From: Pantoea brenneri
GTDB lineage: Bacteria; Pseudomonadota; Gammaproteobacteria; Enterobacterales; Enterobacteriaceae
Assembly: GCA_002095305.1 (NCBI GenBank)
Contig: MIEI01000007.1
Span: 1-64,000, forward strand
Reading direction: 5' to 3'
DNA: 64,000 nt
In this document: positions 18,445-27,653 of the stretch, in pieces
How the letters are laid out: every line of letters begins with the position of its first letter
How positions within the stretch are numbered: the first letter of the stretch is position 1
Position numbers and translations under genes: made by a program
Notes under the pieces: model-generated
Told to the model about the DNA's origin: nothing
Database searches by the model: none
Seen by the model: only the letters and a program-made list of their open reading frames with translations

Positions 18445-19785
18445 TTACAGCCAGCCTTCAAACCACTCAGGCATCACGAACAGATTGAAGTGATTGACCA
18501 GCATCATTACGCCGACAAACACCGCTGAAACTGCGACCCACTGGCGGGCATACGGCATAAACCGAATGCCAATCACCGGCTTGATAAAGAACGGATGCGC
18601 CAGCGCCGAGATCAGAATCTGCGAGATGGAGAGCGTCAGCGCCACGTAGAGCACGTTCGGCCAGATAAAGGTGGTCGCCAGCACCGCCAGTACCACCAGG
18701 CTTGCCACGATGTTCCAGTAGAACTCGACATTGGTGCGCCCGTTAGCCTGCGAAATCGCCCCGGTCAGGCCACCCATCGGCCGCAGCATGCCAAACAGCA
18801 GCATCAGCGGAATCAGGTGATAGACCTGCTCATGCGCCGGTCCATACAGCACCCGGACAATCACCGGTGAGAAGATGCCAATCACCAGGTACATCGCGCT
18901 GCTGAACAGCATGATCCCCAGCGTGCCTTTGAGGAACAGTTTCTTCAGCTGTTCGGCATCGTGCTGTTTCTCGGCGAAACGCGGCAGCGCCAGGCGGTTA
19001 ATCACCGGCGTGACCAGCTTCAGCGGTTGCAGCACCAGCTCTTTTGCCAGCGAGTAGACCCCCAGCATTTCAGCGCCCATTACCTTACCGACCACTAACG
19101 CATCGGCCTGGGTACGCAGCTGATTAATGGTCTGCGAGCCCAGCTGGTAGCTGCCGTAACGAATGGCACCAAAGAAGGTCGCTTTATCGAACTCCCAGGT
19201 CGGACGCCAGGACTTCTCACCCAGCGCAATCATGCACAGGATGCGGGTAAAGGCGTTGATAAACAGACCCAGAATTGCCGCGGCCACCGTCAGTGAGGTG
19301 AACTCCAGCATCGCCACCACGCAGAGAAAGGCAAACAGCTTGGTGCCCATCTCAATCTTCGCCAGCGAGACCATCCGCTTGGTTTTGATGTAGTGCGCCT
19401 GATACTGCGACAGATGTCCCAGCACCAGGAAGTTGAGGCTGGTCAGCATAATCAGTCCGACCAGTTCAGGCAGATGATAGAACCAGGCGACCGGGAAGGC
19501 GATCAGCAGCATGATCAGACCGGTACACAAACTCAGCGAGACGTTGACCCAGTAGATGGTGCTCTGCTCGCGGCGGGTGATGTTCTGGCGATGCACCAGA
19601 TAGCTGCTCATCCCCATATCCTGCAACACGCCAGCCACCGCCAGAATGGCGTTGATAATCGCTAACAGCCCCAGCTCGTGGGTTTCCAGTTTGCGGGCGA
19701 GAAAACTGAGCTGCGCCACCTGCAGCACCGCAGAAAAGCAGGTGCTGCCGAACAGCCAGATCGCCTGTGACTTAAATCCACTCAC
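18445..19785 (-). CDS. amsL: Wzx-type exopolysaccharide flippase (AmsL-like)
   Basis: The protein has 446 residues and about 12-14 hydrophobic segments; it belongs to the polysaccharide biosynthesis (PST/MOP) transporter family. The N-terminus SQAIWLFGSTCFSAVLQVAQLSFLARKL is typical of Wzx. It would flip undecaprenyl-PP-linked repeat units to the periplasm for polymerisation by the Wzy-like protein encoded upstream. It is the last gene of the operon, as amsL is in Erwinia amylovora. The start is GTG, overlapping the amsK stop (GTGA) with GGAG upstream. Confidence 0.9.
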   Translation of the reverse strand: MSGFKSQAIWLFGSTCFSAVLQVAQLSFLARKLETHELGLLAIINAILAVAGVLQDMGMSSYLVHRQNITRREQSTIYWVNVSLSLCTGLIMLLIAFPVAWFYHLPELVGLIMLTSLNFLVLGHLSQYQAHYIKTKRMVSLAKIEMGTKLFAFLCVVAMLEFTSLTVAAAILGLFINAFTRILCMIALGEKSWRPTWEFDKATFFGAIRYGSYQLGSQTINQLRTQADALVVGKVMGAEMLGVYSLAKELVLQPLKLVTPVINRLALPRFAEKQHDAEQLKKLFLKGTLGIMLFSSAMYLVIGIFSPVIVRVLYGPAHEQVYHLIPLMLLFGMLRPMGGLTGAISQANGRTNVEFYWNIVASLVVLAVLATTFIWPNVLYVALTLSISQILISALAHPFFIKPVIGIRFMPYARQWVAVSAVFVGVMMLVNHFNLFVMPEWFEGWL

Positions 19786-21005
19786 GCCAGTCGCTCCAGA
19801 ATCTGTGCCAGTTCGCCGTAGGCGATATGCTGATTGAATTCAGTTTCAACTTTATGGCGCGCCGCCGCGACCACCGGGGCGACGTCAACTTCACCCTGCG
19901 ACAGCTTCAGCAGCGTTTCGGCCAGCGCCTCAGGATCGTCTTCTTCCACCAGCCAGCCGGAAACGTTGTTCTCAATCAGCTCCGGGATACCGCTGTGGAA
20001 AGTCGAGACCACCGGCAGACCAACCGCCATCGCTTCCATCAGCGCCACCGGGATGCCTTCCATATCGCCATCGGCCGCAGTTTTGGACGGCAGCAGGAAG
20101 ATATCCGCTTCACTTAAGGCGCGGCGGATTTCGTCCTGCGGCTTGAAGCCCGGCATGCTGACGCAGTCTTCCATCCCCTCGCGGGCGATGAAATCACGCA
20201 TCATCTCATCCTGATCGCCGTTACCAATAATGGTGTACTGGAACTGACCGCCCCGCTGTTTCAGGATCGCACTGGCTTTCACCGCCACATCCAGCCCTTT
20301 CTTCTCGGTCAGACGAGCCACCGAGACGATACGCAGCGGTGAGTGAAACGCCTGGCGCGGCTGGAAGTTAAACTTCTCCGGCTCAATCCCCATGCGCGTA
20401 ACGTGAATTTTTTCCGGCGGACAGCCCATCTCGATCAGTTTGTTCTGCCACAAATGGCTGATCGGTAACATCAGCTCACTCTGGCGGAACAGATTAACGT
20501 AATCGAGCTTGTGCTCTTCCAGGATGTGACGACGGGAAATGTCCGCCCCATGAAACACGGTCGCCTGCTTGCCCTTCAGCACACCCAGCTCACGCAGCTT
20601 GTTCGCCAGCGCGCCGGCATAGCCGAAGTGCACCAGGAACACGTCCGCGGTAAAGGTCTGGGTAGCGTTGGCGACGATCGACGGCAGCAGCAGCTTGCTT
20701 GACTGTGCGCCATAGCGGCGCACGTTAAGCGAACGAAGCAGCGACGGCTTAGTGACCTTCGGCAGCACCAGCCGCAGACGCTGGTTCAGCTTATCGACAA
20801 TCGAGACCTTCTCTTCCGGCAGCAGATAGTGCGTCTTTGCCGCCAGGCCATACTCATCAAAGGCGGCATGCCGGTTGACTAAATCACCGGGAAACACCGA
20901 AATAATCTCCACCTCGTAACCAGCATCAATAAAATGGGTCACCTGATTTAGTACGAATGTCTCAGAGGCAACCGGGAAACGCATGGTGAAAAAAGTCAGT
21001 TTCAT
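19782..21005 (-). CDS. amsK: GT4 glycosyltransferase (AmsK/WceK-like)
   Basis: The protein has 407 residues in a GT-B fold. The acceptor lobe starts MKLTFFTMRFPVASETFVLNQ, the donor lobe begins at RIVSVARLTEKKG, and the EX7E motif is in DGDMEGIPVALMEAMAVG. It adds a late sugar of the exopolysaccharide repeat unit on the cytoplasmic face of the inner membrane. The ATG at 21005 is chosen over the in-frame GTG just before it. It begins within 5 nt of the amsJ stop and overlaps amsL, so coupling is likely. The identity of the transferred sugar is not visible. Confidence 0.88.
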   Translation of the reverse strand: MKLTFFTMRFPVASETFVLNQVTHFIDAGYEVEIISVFPGDLVNRHAAFDEYGLAAKTHYLLPEEKVSIVDKLNQRLRLVLPKVTKPSLLRSLNVRRYGAQSSKLLLPSIVANATQTFTADVFLVHFGYAGALANKLRELGVLKGKQATVFHGADISRRHILEEHKLDYVNLFRQSELMLPISHLWQNKLIEMGCPPEKIHVTRMGIEPEKFNFQPRQAFHSPLRIVSVARLTEKKGLDVAVKASAILKQRGGQFQYTIIGNGDQDEMMRDFIAREGMEDCVSMPGFKPQDEIRRALSEADIFLLPSKTAADGDMEGIPVALMEAMAVGLPVVSTFHSGIPELIENNVSGWLVEEDDPEALAETLLKLSQGEVDVAPVVAAARHKVETEFNQHIAYGELAQILERLA

Positions 21006-21009
21006 CACA

Positions 21010-22272
21010 TTACCCTAATACTTTGAGAATCTCTGCAGTGATCCGGTTGCCAATTTCCCTTTCATTCGCAACGGCCGTGTCGACCTTTTGCTTGATGTTG
21101 TCGTAATCGGCAAGGACCGTCTGGACCTTGTCGATCAGCGAGCCATCCATCAGGCTTTTCACATCGGTTGCCATCTGCGGCAGACCTAACTGGTTCATCA
21201 CACCCATCGACTTGTGCTCGTAGTTAATCGCCACGGCCGGGGTGCCAAAGTTCATGGAAATAATCGCGGAGTGCAGGCGGGTACCGATGGTCAGATGACA
21301 ATGACTCAGCAGGATGCCCAGCTCCAGATCGTTAAACTCGTCCATGATGACATGATAATGCTCAGGTTGTGCCACATGGTCACGCAGCGTCAGCGCCACC
21401 ATACGGTCATCCTTAGCGTAGCTGTCGATGCCGGTACAGGTCGAGAAGGCGACCACCTGATAGCCGTCGGCGATCATCGCATTGATCACCCGGCCAAAGG
21501 CGGCTTCGTACTCTTTCTGGGTGACGCCCAGACGTTTATCAAACGGTGCCAGTTCACGCACGGTGATGGCGATGGTTTTGCGACCGCTGATAATGCCCTG
21601 CCAGTGCAGCAGGTTATGGCTTGGGTTTTCCACTTCACGCGCCCGTACCAGGAAGGCGGTATCCACCCCGGCGGCCACTTTAGAGCTGGTGACGCCATCG
21701 CGCTTCATCAGATCAAGGCTGACTGACTCACGCAGCACCAGGCTGTCGACGCGATCGAACACGAAGTTGGCCAGCGCATTAACGCGTGGGTTCTGGAACG
21801 GGCCGACGGAGTGACCAATCAGGTAAATCGGTTTTTTCGCCATCAGCGCACACAGCGCGTGATCAAACTGGGTCACACCGTACAAATCGACGAAGAACGA
21901 CCCGCCAACCTGAATAATCGCATCATACTTCGCCAGGCTTTCGGTAAACGCTTTCAGATGTGGCGGCACGGCGAACGACTTGTACAGGCCGCCCTTGCCC
22001 AGATGCGCCATCATAATGTCGGGCATCAAACGGTTCGCCACTTTACGCTTAAACGAACCGACCAAACCTTTGGCTGACTTGCTATTGTGCAGAAACAGCG
22101 AATCCTGCTGAATATCCTGCTGGAGCAAATAACCGGAGCTGGTTGGATAACGGCTAATCACATCAATGTCTAAATCACTGCGAGCAGACTTCATTGAATC
22201 AATCAGTCCACGAAGAATCGCGCCATCCCCACGATTCCCACACGTATGGTTACCCACCAATAAAATTTTCAT
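21010..22272 (-). CDS. amsJ: Exopolysaccharide pyruvyl transferase (AmsJ/WceJ-like)
   Basis: The protein has 420 residues of the polysaccharide pyruvyl transferase family: N-terminal NHTCGNRGDGAILRGLID, a central QVGGSFFVDLYG and a C-terminal GTRLHSAIISMNFGTPAVAINYEHK stretch typical of this GT-B-like fold. It would put a 4,6-ketal pyruvate from phosphoenolpyruvate on a terminal sugar, giving the polymer negative charge, as in amylovoran. It follows the tailspike-like gene after 174 bp and precedes amsK. Gene order matches the ams cluster. Confidence 0.9.
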   Translation of the reverse strand: MKILLVGNHTCGNRGDGAILRGLIDSMKSARSDLDIDVISRYPTSSGYLLQQDIQQDSLFLHNSKSAKGLVGSFKRKVANRLMPDIMMAHLGKGGLYKSFAVPPHLKAFTESLAKYDAIIQVGGSFFVDLYGVTQFDHALCALMAKKPIYLIGHSVGPFQNPRVNALANFVFDRVDSLVLRESVSLDLMKRDGVTSSKVAAGVDTAFLVRAREVENPSHNLLHWQGIISGRKTIAITVRELAPFDKRLGVTQKEYEAAFGRVINAMIADGYQVVAFSTCTGIDSYAKDDRMVALTLRDHVAQPEHYHVIMDEFNDLELGILLSHCHLTIGTRLHSAIISMNFGTPAVAINYEHKSMGVMNQLGLPQMATDVKSLMDGSLIDKVQTVLADYDNIKQKVDTAVANEREIGNRITAEILKVLG

Positions 22273-22396
22273 AACAACTCCGAATGAATTTTTTTAATTC
22301 TGCAAGCCGCCCAGATCCGCAACGGGCAAAATGAACTCTGTTTAAATAACTGCAATACGGGATAACGCACCCAAAGGGTCCTGCTCCTGTTAAGAC

Positions 22397-22420
22397 CGGC
22401 CGCTTCCTTTATGGCGGCCG
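22397..22420 (-). other. Intra-operon hairpin between amsF and amsJ
   Basis: A 7-bp GC-only stem (22397-22403 with 22414-22420) encloses a 10-nt loop in the 174-bp gap between two co-directional genes. No proper T-run follows on the minus strand, so it is more likely an mRNA-stability or attenuation structure than a full terminator. Confidence 0.4.
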
Positions 22421-22446
22421 TCATGCATCGGTGATAACTGAATCTG

Positions 22447-24662
22447 TTACGACTTGATGGCGAAGTAAGGCAGCGCAACCTGTTTACCGTTGATCACCAC
22501 CGAGACAAAACCTTCCGGCTTGCTGGTATCAACCTGATCGGCCGACAGCGGCCGCGACGCCATCAGCAGGTCGCCCTGCTCGTTGGCACCGACGCCGGCT
22601 TTGCCGTTGTGCAGGCTGAAACGCTGCGGTGCCCGTTTGGTGGCATCGCCGGCTGGCGGATTACCTGGCTGCATCCGGGCATTCACCCGCGCGCAGCGTC
22701 CGGTGACAAAACGGTCTTTACCGGTGGTTTTCACCAGCACCGCGGCCGCCGGGGTCCAGCCCGCCAGTTTGATAAAGATCCGTACGTCGGTGTCATGCTC
22801 AGCCACATAGCGCACGTCGACCACCGGCGAACTGCCTTCGGCAGACCAGCTCGCTTCCGAGCGCCCTTTCTTGCGCTGAACGTGGATCACCGCGCGGCCA
22901 CCGGTGGTTTTGTCGCTGATCAGGTTCATCAGCGGCTGATCGCCACTGCCGTTGCTGAACTGCGCCTGACCAAAAATTTCAATCTCCCACGAATCACCCA
23001 CCGTCGGTGAGTAGAGGCTGCCGAGATCGAACCAGGTTTCCTGATTGGTGTTGTTCTCTAACCGCCAGCGCGAGGTGATGTAGTTGTACTTCAGGCTGCC
23101 ATCCAGCGCGACGCCGTACGACTCAACGCGGGTTGAGCCCATCTCCCAGATGCTGAGCAGACGATCGCCCTGGCTGGAGTTGTCAATCCAGCTGCCTGAC
23201 TGCAGGCTGGTCTGACGCATATTGAGTCGGGTGTTGTGTGCGATCAGCGGATTCTTACAATCCTCAAGGCTCAGCGCATCGACGATCCACTGACCGTTCG
23301 AGATGTCGCCCGGGTTGTCGCAGTGCTCAATCCAGCCGTTGTGAATAATCGACTGACCGCAGCGCGGCAGGTTCAGTACTTTACCGCCACGGCAGTGCTG
23401 GGCATTGAAGTTAGATAACTCAATCGCGGTACTGTGGTCCCACTTGCCCTGCTTCTGCCCTGACCAGCCGGATTTGATCACGTCGCCGCTGCAGCGCGAG
23501 GCGTACCACTGGTCGATTTTACAATCCAGCGTGTCCTGCAGGCTGATGGCGGTGCCGCCGACAAAATTGAAACGCAGGCAGGCGCCACGGAAGTACTGAC
23601 CGCCAGGACAGGTATTGTGGAAGAAGCCCTGTTTGTTCGGGTTCTTGTCACTGTTACCGTTGAAAATCAGGTTGGAAAGCTCAACCCGGCGCGCATTCAT
23701 CGAGAAGATGAACTCTGACTTACCGTCAGAGACCACGGTAGTGGCCGGGAAATAGCCGAAGTTGACCATCGCGCCTGACACGCGGAAGAAGTTGAGATAT
23801 TTATCGCCAAAGTCGCAGACTGAGACAAAAAAGGTCCGGCCGGGAACTGGACGCAGATTTGCTGGTTAGCCTGCTGCGACCAGGTAAACATCGCCATGAT
23901 CGCCGGCGCGGTGTCGGTTTTGCCGTCGGCGATCGCACCGAAATCAAACAGGGTTAAGCGGTTGAAATCCTCAACCACCCGACGCCAGTGGAAACCCTGG
24001 CCGGCAAAGTTAACGCCGCCATCATCCTGCGCTGGCTGGAAGCTGCCGACAAACTCGCCGCCGCCGACTTCGAAGCCGTCGTGCCAGCTTTTCAGCTTCA
24101 CTTTGGCCCCTTCGAACAGCGGACGGGTTTTACGTAACTCTTCCACTGACGGGATTTCACCAATCAGCTGGTAACCGGCCGGTTGCGCCAGACGCTGGCT
24201 GAAATCAGCCGCGCCAGGACGGCTGACGTCGGTGATGTTAAACAGCATCTGGCCGTTATTGTCTTCAACCGCCATCGAGTGCGACGGATCGGCGATCAGT
24301 GCCGCATTGTCTTTAATAAACTGCGAAAAATTGCCTTTATTCAGCGCCACCGGCTGGGCGATCTGCGACACGTTGCCGCTGGCATCGCGCAGGTAGACCG
24401 GGATCTGGTTGCCCGGTTTGCTGGCGTCGGTGCCAGCTTTACCGATCCACAGTTTGCCTTCAAAGCCCTGCCAGAACTGCGGCGGCATGGCGTAAACGTT
24501 TTCCGGCGTCAGGATCGGCACATCACCTTTCGGTACATCGGTGGCATCGACCGGCTTCAGGGCGATACCGTTACTTTTAGCAGCGTAGCTGGAAAAGGTG
24601 CTCACGGAGAGAGCCCCCACCAGAGCGGAGGCGGCGGTCTGTAAAACTTCTCTTCTTTTCAT
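22447..24662 (-). pseudogene. amsF: Tailspike-like exopolysaccharide-modifying protein (AmsF/WceF-like), frameshifted in this sequence
   Basis: Two overlapping frames together give one protein of about 738 residues. The N-terminus has a twin-arginine-like signal (KRREVLQ, hydrophobic stretch, AAKS). Residues about 40-150 match the head-binding domain of P22-type phage tailspikes (NVYAMPPQFW, IYVYLRD and HSMAVED-like blocks). The rest looks like a beta-helix beginning LFDFGAIADGKTDTAPAI, and WceF of Pantoea stewartii has been reported to have a tailspike-like fold and act on the polymer in biofilm. Frame is lost near 23830, where the minus strand has six T after GGACC; a seventh T would restore GPFFVSVCDFGDKYLNF. 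All remaining sequence is intact, so this is either a very recent mutation or a sequencing indel. Confidence 0.85.
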
Positions 24663-24750
24663 GCATCAATTCCCGTAGTCAATAAGGCCGGATAATCGGC
24701 CATGGCGGTGTCCCTGAGGCACGTCGCAAGGGTGCTTTTCCAGCACCGAA

Positions 24751-25785
24751 TTACACCAACGCCAGCCAGCTTTGCTTGATTTGATTACCGTCGAATTTCA
24801 GCGCGGTCTGTTTTGTTTTTTCGCTCATGGCATAGAACAGGGCGTCATCGCTGGCGAGTTGTTCCATCCGCGCCAGAAAGGTGCTTTTGTCATTCATCGG
24901 CACCAGGAAGCCATCTTCACCGTGATTGATGATCTCCTGCGGTCCGGTCGGGCAGTCATACGCCACCACCGGCAAAGACCAGGATTTGGCTTCCAGCAGC
25001 ACCAGCGGCAGGCCTTCATAGCGTGAGGTCATCAGCGCCATGTCGCTGTCGCGGTAGTAATCGTTAATGTTGCTGACCTTGCCGACAAAGTTCACGCTGT
25101 CGGTAATGCCCAGCACCGCAGCCTGATCGTGCAACTGCTGACGCAGTTCGCCGTCACCAGCAATCACCAGCGTCCAGTCAGGATGGGAACGGGAAAAGTC
25201 GCGCCAGATATCCAGCAGCAAATCGAAGCCCTTCTGGTTATCCAGACGTCCCACGGCCAGCGCCTGACGATGACGCGTCTGGCGTTGATAACCTTTGTAG
25301 ACCACCGGATTCGGGATTTGCTTGCTGGGAATGCGCCAGCGGTTGAACACCTGATGATCTTTATCGGTCAGAACAATCACGCGGTCGTAGTAGCGCAGCA
25401 GCAGAAACTTGAGGAACTTGATCGGTTTGCTGAAGGAGTTAATGGCGATATGTTCGCAGGCGTAGGCTTTGCCACGCTTTTTCTTCATCGCCAGCAGGTT
25501 CCAGAAGGCGAACATCACGCTGAGGCGACCCATGCTGATCAGGAAAACGGTGTCGAAACCCTCTTCATGAATGCGGGCCACCGCGCTCTTAATCGGGTTG
25601 CTCTGCCCTTCAAAGCTGACGATCTGTTTGACGTGCTCAAACGGATAGAAGGTTTTTCCGCTGCCTTCCAGCGAGTAAATGGTGACGTCGTGCGTTTCGC
25701 CAAGACATTCTGACATGAAGTTACAGATGTTCTCGGTGCCCGCATACGAGTAGGCATCTTTGATCACCAGGACGATTTTTTTCAT
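24751..25785 (-). CDS. GT4 glycosyltransferase (AmsD/WceN-like)
   Basis: The protein has 344 residues in a GT-B fold. The N-terminus MKKIVLVIKDAYSYAGTENI carries the acceptor loop, ALAVGRLDNQKGFDLLLD opens the donor lobe, and the EX7E motif is in SRYEGLPLVLLEAKSW. It is likely a galactosyltransferase of the exopolysaccharide backbone or side chain, by comparison with AmsD of Erwinia amylovora. It lies 88 nt upstream of amsF and 46 nt downstream of a GT2 gene. The sugar and linkage are inferred only. Confidence 0.85.
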   Translation of the reverse strand: MKKIVLVIKDAYSYAGTENICNFMSECLGETHDVTIYSLEGSGKTFYPFEHVKQIVSFEGQSNPIKSAVARIHEEGFDTVFLISMGRLSVMFAFWNLLAMKKKRGKAYACEHIAINSFSKPIKFLKFLLLRYYDRVIVLTDKDHQVFNRWRIPSKQIPNPVVYKGYQRQTRHRQALAVGRLDNQKGFDLLLDIWRDFSRSHPDWTLVIAGDGELRQQLHDQAAVLGITDSVNFVGKVSNINDYYRDSDMALMTSRYEGLPLVLLEAKSWSLPVVAYDCPTGPQEIINHGEDGFLVPMNDKSTFLARMEQLASDDALFYAMSEKTKQTALKFDGNQIKQSWLALV

Positions 25786-25831
25786 GAAACGCTATCCACC
25801 TCAAATAATAAAGACAATCCTGCCGATTGGC

Positions 25832-26584
25832 TTAACGATGCTTCAGGGTAAACAGCACGCCATTCACCATATACCAGCCGTAATAGTAATAGATTTTTAA
25901 AGGATTGTTTTTATAGATAATTCTTAATAATTCGAGGTGCCATTTCGCCGCTTTGTTCTTATTGCGGGAAAGGGAATCACCTAATTCGTAATAATTGACC
26001 AGAATGGTCTGAATCACGCGTGCCTGCTGATAGCGGGTGAACAGTTCATACAGGAAAAGGAAGTCTTCGTGACCCTTACGCTGGAAGAAGATGCCCTCTG
26101 GCGGACGACGGAAACAGACCGACGAGAAGCAGACGCGATACTGCTTCTTAACGAAGTTCTCCTGCTGCAGATAGGGCTTGCTGTAGGTAATATCGTGCTC
26201 AGCGTTGCGGGTTTTGTAGTGATATTCGGTGATGACAAAGTTGTCACCCGCGGCGATTGCCGCCACCTGCTGCGCCAGCTTGTCAGCGTGCCATTCGTCG
26301 TCACTGTCGAGAAACGCGATGATCTCTTCGCTGGCGGCCCGCAGCCCGACGTTACGGGTTTCGGCGGCGCCCATGTTGACGGCGTTGTCCAGAATGGTAA
26401 TGCGCGGGTCCTGACACTGTTCCCGCACCCAGGCGAGTGAATCGTCGGTCGACTTATCGTTGATCAGGTAAAGGTGCCAGTCGGCATAACTTTGATTGAT
26501 AACCGATTGCACGGCGCGTAATACCGTCTGACGTGCGTTATACATAGGCATGACAATGCCGACGGTTCCAACGTGATTATTCAT
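25832..26584 (-). CDS. GT2 glycosyltransferase (AmsE/WceM-like)
   Basis: The protein has 250 residues in a GT-A fold: IVMPMYNARQTVLRAVQSV at the N-terminus, the metal-binding DXD-type motif in AFLDSDDEWHADK, and a short C-terminal half. It transfers one sugar of the repeat unit. It sits between another GT2 gene and a GT4 gene, all in the same direction with short gaps. It is shorter than many family members, yet both the donor-site and acceptor-site blocks are present. Confidence 0.85.
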   Translation of the reverse strand: MNNHVGTVGIVMPMYNARQTVLRAVQSVINQSYADWHLYLINDKSTDDSLAWVREQCQDPRITILDNAVNMGAAETRNVGLRAASEEIIAFLDSDDEWHADKLAQQVAAIAAGDNFVITEYHYKTRNAEHDITYSKPYLQQENFVKKQYRVCFSSVCFRRPPEGIFFQRKGHEDFLFLYELFTRYQQARVIQTILVNYYELGDSLSRNKNKAAKWHLELLRIIYKNNPLKIYYYYGWYMVNGVLFTLKHR

Positions 26585-26660
26585 CTTTAACCCAGAATAA
26601 TAAGCAAAATAGAGAGAGAGCTGCTCCTGGCATCAGGAGCAAAGAGAAGCTGGCTGCGCA

Positions 26661-27578
26661 TCAGGAGAGCGCTTTTTCACCGCCAAAACGCGCCCGGACC
26701 TTGTCTTTGACCCGGTTCATAAAGTAAGCGCGATTGTCCTGGTTGGTGAGGAAGAAGTAGCGGGCAAAGGTCAGGCTCGCCATCAATCCCTTGCCGTCCA
26801 TCTTGTAGCGCAGCGGCAGCTTAAAGGCTTTGTAGGTATGGATGTCACGCGGGGTCAGGTGCGGTTTCATTGCGTCGAGCCAGAACATCGAGTAATTCAC
26901 CGACTCGCCTTTGTGTTTCGAGCCGAACTTCGTCACCAGATGGTAGTTGGCCAGCGGCGCAGCGATCATCACGAACTCATAGCCCATGCGATCGGCACGA
27001 ATGCAGAAGTCGTAATCCTGATGGCGGATATAGCGGGTATCGAACTGAATTTTTGCCGCATCTTCGCGCTTCAGCACGATGGTACTGGTCTGGATAAAGC
27101 CGTAGCAACCGAACAGGTACTCTGCCACGGTTTCATTTTTACCCGGTGGCTGCATCGGCATCACTTTCAGAAAAGCGCCATCCTGATAGATGTTCACCTG
27201 GCTGAAAATCACCACGTTCTGCTTGCCCTGGGCCTCCAGCTGAGCAATTTTTTCGCTCACCTGACGCAGCTTATCGGCGTGCCACTCATCATCGGCGTCG
27301 AGGAAACTGACGTAATCGCCGGTTGCCAGCTCAATACCTTTGTTGCGCGCGCCTGCGCCGTTGAGTTTAACCTCGGAGAGCACCAGGTTAATGTTCAGGT
27401 CCTGATAGCGCTCGCTGCGCACCACTTCAGCCAGAGCGGCCGCATCGGCGGACTTATCATCAACGATGATCACTTCAAAATTGCGATACGTCTGCGCTTT
27501 AACGCAATCCAGCGTCGTCACAATCGATTCTGACGCATTATAAGCAGGAATTACGATGGAGAAGCGAATGTCCTTCAT
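26661..27578 (-). CDS. amsB: GT2 glycosyltransferase (AmsB/WceB-like)
   Basis: The protein has 305 residues: FSIVIPAYNASESIVTTLDCVKAQ at the start, DXD motif in SFLDADDEWHADK, and a helical C-terminus. I chose the ATG at 27578, which has GAGGTG upstream, over an in-frame GTG 9 nt before it. It is the first glycosyltransferase after the polymerase block. AmsB of Erwinia amylovora adds a backbone galactose; the same role is inferred here from order. Its DADDEWHADKL block is nearly the same as in the neighbouring GT2, suggesting the two arose from a common ancestor. Confidence 0.85.
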   Translation of the reverse strand: MKDIRFSIVIPAYNASESIVTTLDCVKAQTYRNFEVIIVDDKSADAAALAEVVRSERYQDLNINLVLSEVKLNGAGARNKGIELATGDYVSFLDADDEWHADKLRQVSEKIAQLEAQGKQNVVIFSQVNIYQDGAFLKVMPMQPPGKNETVAEYLFGCYGFIQTSTIVLKREDAAKIQFDTRYIRHQDYDFCIRADRMGYEFVMIAAPLANYHLVTKFGSKHKGESVNYSMFWLDAMKPHLTPRDIHTYKAFKLPLRYKMDGKGLMASLTFARYFFLTNQDNRAYFMNRVKDKVRARFGGEKALS

Positions 27579-27653
27579 TGCCAGCACCTCATTAAAAACA
27601 GTTCCAATTTCAAAGATATAACGTTTGGACGTAGCAGGGTAACCGGTGATGTC

